64,000 nucleotides of DNA, from assembly GCA_963693085.1 (NCBI GenBank), contig OY856412.1, positions 963,260,281 through 963,324,280 on the forward strand, written 5' to 3'. Below, one piece after another: positions 57,803 to 64,000 of the stretch (its first letter is position 1; each line of letters starts with the position of its first letter). Source of the stretch: Alisma plantago-aquatica. Lineage: Eukaryota; Streptophyta; Magnoliopsida; Alismatales; Alismataceae. The position numbers and the translations under genes are program-made. Below the pieces are notes generated by a model. It saw only the letters and a list, made by a program, of their open reading frames with translations. It did not search any database and was not told where the DNA came from.

Positions 57803-59862
57803 TGTAACGACCCCGCCTCCCGATAACCCCCAATTAAGGAAGACCAAGAGGTTAGAGTCGTTATCCCAATTTCCCGGATCATAGGTTTGTCAAATAATCA
57901 GTAATAATTATTAAATTCTACCATGACTATACTGAAAGCTGGAATAAAATAAAACTTTATATACCTTTTTCAAAAACTTGGATATCTAACTTCTATCCAC
58001 ATCTGAACTCTATTCTAACTAATCCTCCTTGCACTTTATTTCTTAATTTCACAATATGCCACTTTACTTTTTGTCCTTTTCAATTAGTACCTAAAACGCC
58101 GACAAACAAAATGTCGGTCATCATAAATGAATATGTCGGTATGTGGGGGAAACAATAATTGTGTAATTAACTGTAACAACATATTGCAGTCAATTGTTAT
58201 TTAACAAACAACTTTATGTTTTAAACATAACTGCTCAATCCATCCATAACCTAGCCTCTATGTTATCCCTGCAGTAGACCTGGATGCTACCTTCCTTATG
58301 GTAGATCCCCATTAAACCCCTCATGATCCTACCTAACAGGTGAATCAATTTCTAGGGTTGAGTCGCATGGCACTACCCATAGGTAGCCCACTCCTTAACT
58401 CATGGTGTGCTAAAGAGTCTCGTGGCACTACACGTGGGTAGCCCAATTTCTAACTCATGATAACCTAATGTCCTACTTAACAAGTAGGCCCTATACCATG
58501 ATACCCTTTTCATCATTAGCAAAGCCATAGAGGAGGACCAGGATCTGATCTAGTCATGCATACATATTTATGGTGATAATCATAGTCACTTTATAGTTGC
58601 ATGAAATAAAAGTCATCCAAGCAGTTATTTTCAAGCAACTGATAAAACATATGGGAATCACCATGAAACTAAAGAGATTAACCATAAGTGTAACCACATA
58701 CCTGATCCAGAGCAACTTGATGTCCAAGCAATCAACAATATCCTGAAATTAAGGCATAACATCCAAGTGTCATTGTTTTATCCAAAAAATTCTCAAGATT
58801 GACTTGGATGCTACCTTAGGATTTCTAGGCCAACTTTAGGTTTTTTTAGGGTTTTAGCCTCCATAACGCTTTTATCACTTTTAATGCCCTTTTAGTTCAC
58901 AAAACCCTAATTTCAATATCATAGGCAAAATTAAAAGTCAATTAAGTCTTTTATGCCTCTTTTACATTAAAACTACCATTTTTATCCTTTTAAGTCATGG
59001 CACTATCATTAAGGCCAATCATCATCTTTGGTTTCTTCCGGATTAACAAATCATAATTCATTATGGTCTAATTCACATATGAACTCTATTTATCGCTAAT
59101 AGCACAGTAAACCATTAGAAAATCCTAATTACCAAATTAAGGGTATTTATTCACAATTAGTAACTTTTATACTCAAAATAGCTTAGAACCATCAAATCTC
59201 AACTTTATACATGAATTTGACCAATTAAAGCCATTAAGAAACATAATTACTAACCTTAGGGTTTCAAGGCCCATTAAAGCATATTCGTGTACATGAAACC
59301 CTGAATTAATCAAATTACGCATAAAGATCATCCTTTTTTATCTAATGTGTCTTTTTTATTAACAATAGTTTAATATCAACTTAAACATCCATATAACCCT
59401 TCCCAAATAATTAATCAATAAAGATTAGGGTTTTTCATTAGATAAACCATTAAAGATAGCATCTTTACATACTTTATTAATTGCAAGTAGAAAAAGGCTT
59501 TAATTACATTTTTGTTGCATTCCTTGCATTTTCTTGATCAACTTTCATATATTACTTTCTATTATCGAAGTTACAGATAATTACATATGAATTTGTGAAG
59601 AAAATACCTTTTGGGCCAATCACTGGTCGCCACGTCATCCAAATCGGCCCCCTTTTTGTTGGCAACTCAGCCAGGGCACGCAATGACCTTCGTGTCCCTG
59701 TGTTGATGAAGTAAACATTCATGCGCTCAGGGTGTTTTGGTAATTGTGCAATTACCATCTTTAACCTCGCGATTCCCTATTCACGTCCAAGCGTTGCCCG
59801 ACGGTCAACTATTGGTTGACTTCGTGAACCTTGCTTCCCCAGCAACCAGTGACACCTCCTTA

Positions 59863-59870
59863 GCCACAAG
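59863..59870. repeat. Left target site duplication of the small hAT element
   Basis: GCCACAAG, identical to 60799-60806. Confidence 0.95.
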
Positions 59871-60798
59871 TAGACCTGTCAAACTGGGTCAAAATCCGTG
59901 GGCGGCCACGGGTCAACCCGTTTAAGTTGGGTTTGGGTGGCGAAATTTGCCACCCGCTAGAAATCACCCAAACCCATACCCACCCGTTTATTTAGTGGGT
60001 TTCACGGGTGATCCGCGGGCATTCGCGGGTACCCATTTAACTAAATAATATATTAATATAAATATATTATCTATATGACTCATAAGACATGCAACACCTG
60101 TACATTTATCAATCAACTAAATTGATGACGTGTAATGTATACAATATAAAGAGTTAAAGTTTTACTTTCTTTATTGATATCTTTTGTTAATTGTTTACAC
60201 TTGTGGAAACAAATTCGTTAATGTCTACATTATTTATTTGCCAATGAATATATAGTACAATGCATGTTTTATATTCAATTATAACAATTATATTCTCTTT
60301 CTGTTCACTTTATGTATTGGACAATCATAAGTATATGAAACATCAAGAACTTTTAGCATAAGATGACAAAATATAGTGTTGTTATGGTAATATGTTATGC
60401 TATTTGTAACATCTATATCATTTAGTTTTTTTTTATAGTACATTGTAGAAATGGTTATTTTTCATTTTGTCTCTTACATTTGATTTCAAAACATCATAAT
60501 AGATATTACATTGTGTTGGACACAAAAAGTAGTGGAAGCTTGCCCTCATTTTGTTATTTTCACTGAAAATTATTAATGAATCATTCTACCCTTTATCGTA
60601 GTGTAGAAACAAGCAATATCTTTTCACTGTGCACATATTATATGGGCACCCACGGGGGACCCACAACCCGCTGGGTTGGGTTTGGGTGTCCTACTTCCCC
60701 ACCCGTTTAACATCGGGTCTTTTTGACCCGCACCCGCGAGACCCAAACCCACAACGACCCAACCCAAACCCAACCCACCCACCCATTTGACAGGTCTA
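59871..60798. mobile_element. Non-autonomous hAT element, 928 bp
   Basis: The terminal inverted repeats TAGACCTGTCAAA and TTTGACAGGTCTA are perfect over 13 bases and flanked by a perfect 8 bp duplication. Both ends carry many short GGGTTTGGGT, ACCCGTTTAA and CGGGTG words in both orientations, while the middle (about 60040-60640) is AT-rich and has no coding potential. It must depend on a hAT transposase from elsewhere. The perfect duplication suggests a fairly recent insertion. Confidence 0.95.
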
Positions 60799-60806
60799 GC
60801 CACAAG
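60799..60806. repeat. Right target site duplication of the small hAT element
   Basis: GCCACAAG, identical to the left copy. Confidence 0.95.
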
Positions 60807-60977
60807 CCACCAATCTCGACGATGGTCTCATATCTGCTAGATCCGACCGGAGTCACCGGGATGGCTAGGAGGCTTCTCAGCCATGTAGACACAGGTCGGA
60901 GAGGGCTCGCAGAGAGGATGCCCAGAAATTGGCCAAACCGTAGTGCTTCGCCTTTGACAAGGAGGCTATAGACTCAC

Positions 60978-60985
60978 TTATATAG
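60978..60985 (-). promoter_or_regulatory. TATA box of the chromovirus-like LTR
   Basis: TATATAAG on the minus strand, in GGGTCTATATAAGTGAG, lies about 1.0 kb from the LTR start. A GC-rich stretch follows downstream, as expected of a transcript leader. The hAT element is inserted about 180 bases after the box. Confidence 0.55.
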
Positions 60986-61993
60986 ACCCCAAGTACAGGG
61001 TACATCTAGATTGGTCCCTCCTTGTGAATAAGATTCTACAAATTTAAGTCCCAAACCAGGACGGAACCAAGGCAAATAAGGGATCTTCCAGTCTGGTTTT
61101 CCTTCCCAAATTCAATGGGAAAGTTTCCACTGGTTTATATGGGTTGTGGTGAGAGCAACACACAAACAGAGAGGAGCCAACTGTACCTGAGTTGCCTTTC
61201 TCGGCTCTGGGTATGTGATGATGGTGTCACCATTGGATATCAGATCTATGGCCCACGTTTCACATGCCAAAAAGGATGATAAAACAATTCTAATATGAAT
61301 GAGACTTTTAATGGTATTCCTCTCAATTTAGGAGTACTTATAAAAATCATATCTCCCAAACCACATGTCCAATTAATCTCAAATTTTAGGGGAAAGTCTA
61401 TAATGAATTAATCCACGTGTGTACAAAATTTGGGACTCAAAATAAAAATTATGAGATAATTTTCTTTATATGCAAGTTATCTCTTATTAAGGCATATTTT
61501 ATGCATATTTTCTCTCCCTTAATCTTTTTTTTATTCCTTTTTCTATTAGAAACTATGTGAACATGAAAACTCATCCAAGATGGATTCATTATCCATATTT
61601 CCACATATTTCTTGTAATATTATCATTATCTCACATTTCTTCTAAATAAAGCAATATTTAATTAATCATTTCTCTTTCTTGTTGCATTATCTTTGCAATT
61701 TGGACTCCTTGGAGCCCAAGGAACCAAAAGGCACGAAATCTACCCTTGAAGGATATTCATTTGTCTTCTAGAGATTTCTACATCTTTCTTTTCACCATTT
61801 CTTAATAATTGAATCTCCTTTTCTTTTCCTTGTTATTGGGCCCAATAGCCAATAAAGCCCACAAAGAAACCAACAAGGCTATTATAAACGAAATTCATTT
61901 ATTCAAATCAAATCACACCATTATTCGTTCATTTATATTTATTAAGAGAAATTGCATTTCTCATCAAAAGATCCCAACATTGGGGTTGTAACA

Positions 61994-62031
61994 TCCTTCC
62001 CCTCTTATAGGAATTTTGCCCTCAAAGTTCC
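61994..62031 (-). other. Polypurine tract and pol-end box of the chromovirus-like element
   Basis: On the minus strand GGAACTTTGAGGGCAAAATTCC (22 bases, 62010-62031) leads to AAGAGGGGAAGGA, which abuts the LTR start. It is a clean polypurine tract in the usual place. Confidence 0.75.
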
Positions 62032-64000
62032 ATCAAACATACCAACAAGTAGGATAAGACTTACTCATGTCCATCATGGCTCCCATGTGGCTTTACCCTC
62101 TCCATGGTGCCTCCCAAGAACCTTCATCATCTCATATTTTTACATCTAAGTTCTCTCTCTTCTTGGTATCTTATACAATCATAGGTGACTTAGGCCATTT
62201 CAGCTTCTCTCAAAGCTAAATGAGTTCATGGCTCAGCACATGGCTTGTGTACCTCAGATGGTGCTCTAGATTGGACACGTGGAACACATCATTCATCACG
62301 TTATCCTGAGGGGTAAGGCTAAACCTAACCATCTCCACCAATCCATCTTAAATGGACCCATGTATCGAGTACTCAGCTTTCTCAGCTATAGCTCAGAGGG
62401 GTCGGATTTCATATCACATATTCTCTCACAGTGAACTGCATGTCAGTCTTCTTTGCATCAGCTCACGACTCATGTCGCCCATGGTCTCTCTTTCAGCCAT
62501 TGCACGATCAAAGCAACTTCATCTGCACACACTGTGGTCCTTTTCTGACCTTCACAAGGTCCCTTCACCAACATCATCTTAATGAAGCAGTGACCGACAT
62601 AGCCTCCCTTACAGAGCTTCTTACATCCCGATAAACTCTATGGTGGTTATCATCACATCTTTTATAGGACAAGAATTGTCTCCATATATCACCCTGAATG
62701 AGCACACACACTCTCATTAGACCCTCTAGTCTGGATCATGCTAACCATCAATTAGGGGTGATAAGTTGTACCAACATCGAGTTCTTCATGTACCTACTTC
62801 CACCGCATGGAAGTAAACCTTTAGGTCATACTCAAGAACTTTTGAACTCGCATCATTGGGTAGTTGAACAATCTCTCTAACATGTAGTTCTACTGGATCT
62901 ATCCCTTCACAGTACTCTCTCTTTCTCTTAGACTATGTCATCTAGGTAAGGCGATCTACCATAACCCATATTGCACCTTGACCTTCTTCGGTCCATGGGA
63001 GACTTACCACGGCATCTATAGTGATGAACTCTCATTCCCTCTCAGGGACTTTTATCCTTTGAATCAACTCACTGGGTTACTGGCGTTCGTCCTTCACCTC
63101 CTGACATGGATGGCGACAATCCACATGTAACTTCATCTTCGGTATCCCAAGTACTACCATAACTTACTATCTTAGTAGTACCACAGTGTATGATGAACTT
63201 AAGATCATGATCTCCTATATGTCATGATCCCTCAAGGTTGATTCCTCAGAACCCTAAAACACTCTAGTCGGGGTGTCATCACCTTCTTTTCCATAGAATG
63301 GCATTTGAGGTTCTACAACCATCCTACCATCACGACAAGCCCTAGGTTGTCTAACTAAGAAACCACTAACTCGATCAACAATCTCATTACATCTAAGTGT
63401 TAGCCAAACATATCTCACAAACTTAGGGTTCACCTAACCACCTCTTCCAACCTTTCCACTAGTTAGACTAGGAAGCTGCGTCTCAACAAGAGCATCCATT
63501 ACCATCTTTCATCTTTATGTGTTAGGTAACAGTGAAGACATACCCCTACATCTATTCCACTTATTATCTCATCTCAGACTCTAGGTCTTTCTTCATTCCG
63601 AAAACTCAGAGTTCATTTTCTTGGTTACCGAACTCTACCTTGAATAGTTCATAAGTTCCACATAGCTCGTGATAAAAACATCCTAATAAGATGACTACCT
63701 TAGTACTCTTGGTGTTTGTACAACATCCACACATCGCACACTCCACAAGGGCACGTTATTATTTCCATCCTCATGCATCATAGCAAGGTTTCCACTCACA
63801 TTATATTTATCTTTGGTGTATGGCATGCATATTGTCCTATCTCTCACTCCCATAATAAGAGGAAATAAGCATTTGGATGCAGTCCAAATACAGAGTTGTC
63901 CCTGTTCCAAGAGTAGCGATGGTACATCCCATATTGTCGGTACACCCACAATCTAATTTGAAATGTGCATTGCATGTCTCCACCTCATGAACATTTCGAT
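62030..64000 (-). pseudogene. Chromovirus-like gypsy pol remnant (RNase H end, integrase, chromodomain region)
   Basis: Read on the minus strand with many stops and shifts. At 63060-62945 the integrase core opens with a sequence like VPERE, EFITIDAVVSLPWT (the first catalytic aspartate) and GAIWVMVDRLT, matching the PEWKWEHITMDFVTGLP and IWVIVDRLTKSAHF pattern of chromoviruses. At 62335-62220 the late-integrase words MVRFSLTPQ and VFHVSNLEHHL, SHVLSHELI are clear. At 62215-62045 a weak chromodomain-type segment (IVYDTKKRE, GSWEAP) precedes the purine tract. RNase H sequence upstream (about 63300-63700) is only faint. The leftmost part of the gene and the 5' LTR are beyond the window. Frame 63949-63695 has no motif I can place. 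Confidence 0.7.

Larger units (their letters stand above)
57803..61993 (-). mobile_element. Chromovirus-like gypsy 3' LTR (-), interrupted by a hAT element
   Basis: On the minus strand the LTR starts TGTTACAACCCC at 61993 and ends GGGGTCGTTACA at 57803, an imperfect inverted pair. It follows a purine tract and the end of pol, so it is the 3' LTR. Length is 4191 bp, or about 3.26 kb without the hAT insertion and its duplicated target. It has a TATA box and a GC-rich leader split by the hAT element. Short frames on both strands are not credible genes. Confidence 0.7.

Noticed and set aside
1..64000. CRISPR array, bacterial operons, ribosomal or transfer RNA genes
   Set aside because: No regularly spaced repeats, no dense coding, and no rRNA or tRNA sequence seen. 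The initiator tRNA matches are retroelement primer sites.

Overview
The window looks like intergenic nuclear DNA of a flowering plant with a repeat-rich genome. It is AT-rich, it holds no gene I can recognise as a host gene, and almost all of it is assigned to nested plant transposable elements. These are a Sirevirus-type Ty1/copia element, several Ty3/gypsy elements (chromovirus-like ones with LTRs of 4-5 kb, and Athila-like ones with 2.2 kb LTRs), one L1-type LINE and two hAT DNA transposons. Species cannot be named from the sequence. Most short open frames are chance frames or fragments of decayed elements. No element here looks able to move by its own proteins.

Layout. 1-2960: the 3' end of a copia element, with five purine tracts and an LTR rich in hairpins. 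2961-8675: a gypsy internal remnant and its 3' LTR (+). 8676-10554: a truncated Athila-like LTR (-). 10555-15006: the end of another gypsy element and its 3' LTR (+). 15309-18509: a hAT transposon with 8 bp target duplications and a collapsed transposase gene (-). 18518-21837: AT-rich sequence with no recognised gene. 21838-21864 and 43464 to about 44612: an Athila-like LTR (+) split by a 21.6 kb insertion. 21865-43458: the main structure of the window, three long LTRs (4.9, 5.3 and 5.4 kb) separated by two internal regions of about 3.0 kb, all on the minus strand and flanked as one block by the same 5 bp duplication (TATAT). About 44613-48850: a LINE (-) with endonuclease, reverse transcriptase and RNase H remnants. 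50290-54813: an Athila-like element (-) with gag and protease but no visible reverse transcriptase or integrase. 54814-56640: RNase H and integrase remnants of a second Athila-like element (+). 57803-64000: a chromovirus-like gypsy element (-), whose 3' LTR holds a 928 bp non-autonomous hAT element with a perfect 8 bp target duplication.

How the parts relate. Insertion order can be read from what interrupts what. On the left, gypsy 2 was entered by an Athila-like element, that by gypsy 1, and that by the copia element. In the middle, an Athila-like LTR was the target of the three-LTR block. The block's internal regions carry a tRNA-iMet primer binding site, a broken gag with zinc knuckles and no pol, so it resembles a large non-autonomous (LARD-like) derivative that would have needed proteins from a related element. 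Its three LTRs keep a TATA box about 724 bp from their start. Two of them carry a coding-like insert, and the third has a different segment at the same place. Family assignments rest on my reading of motifs and translations. No database search or alignment program was run.
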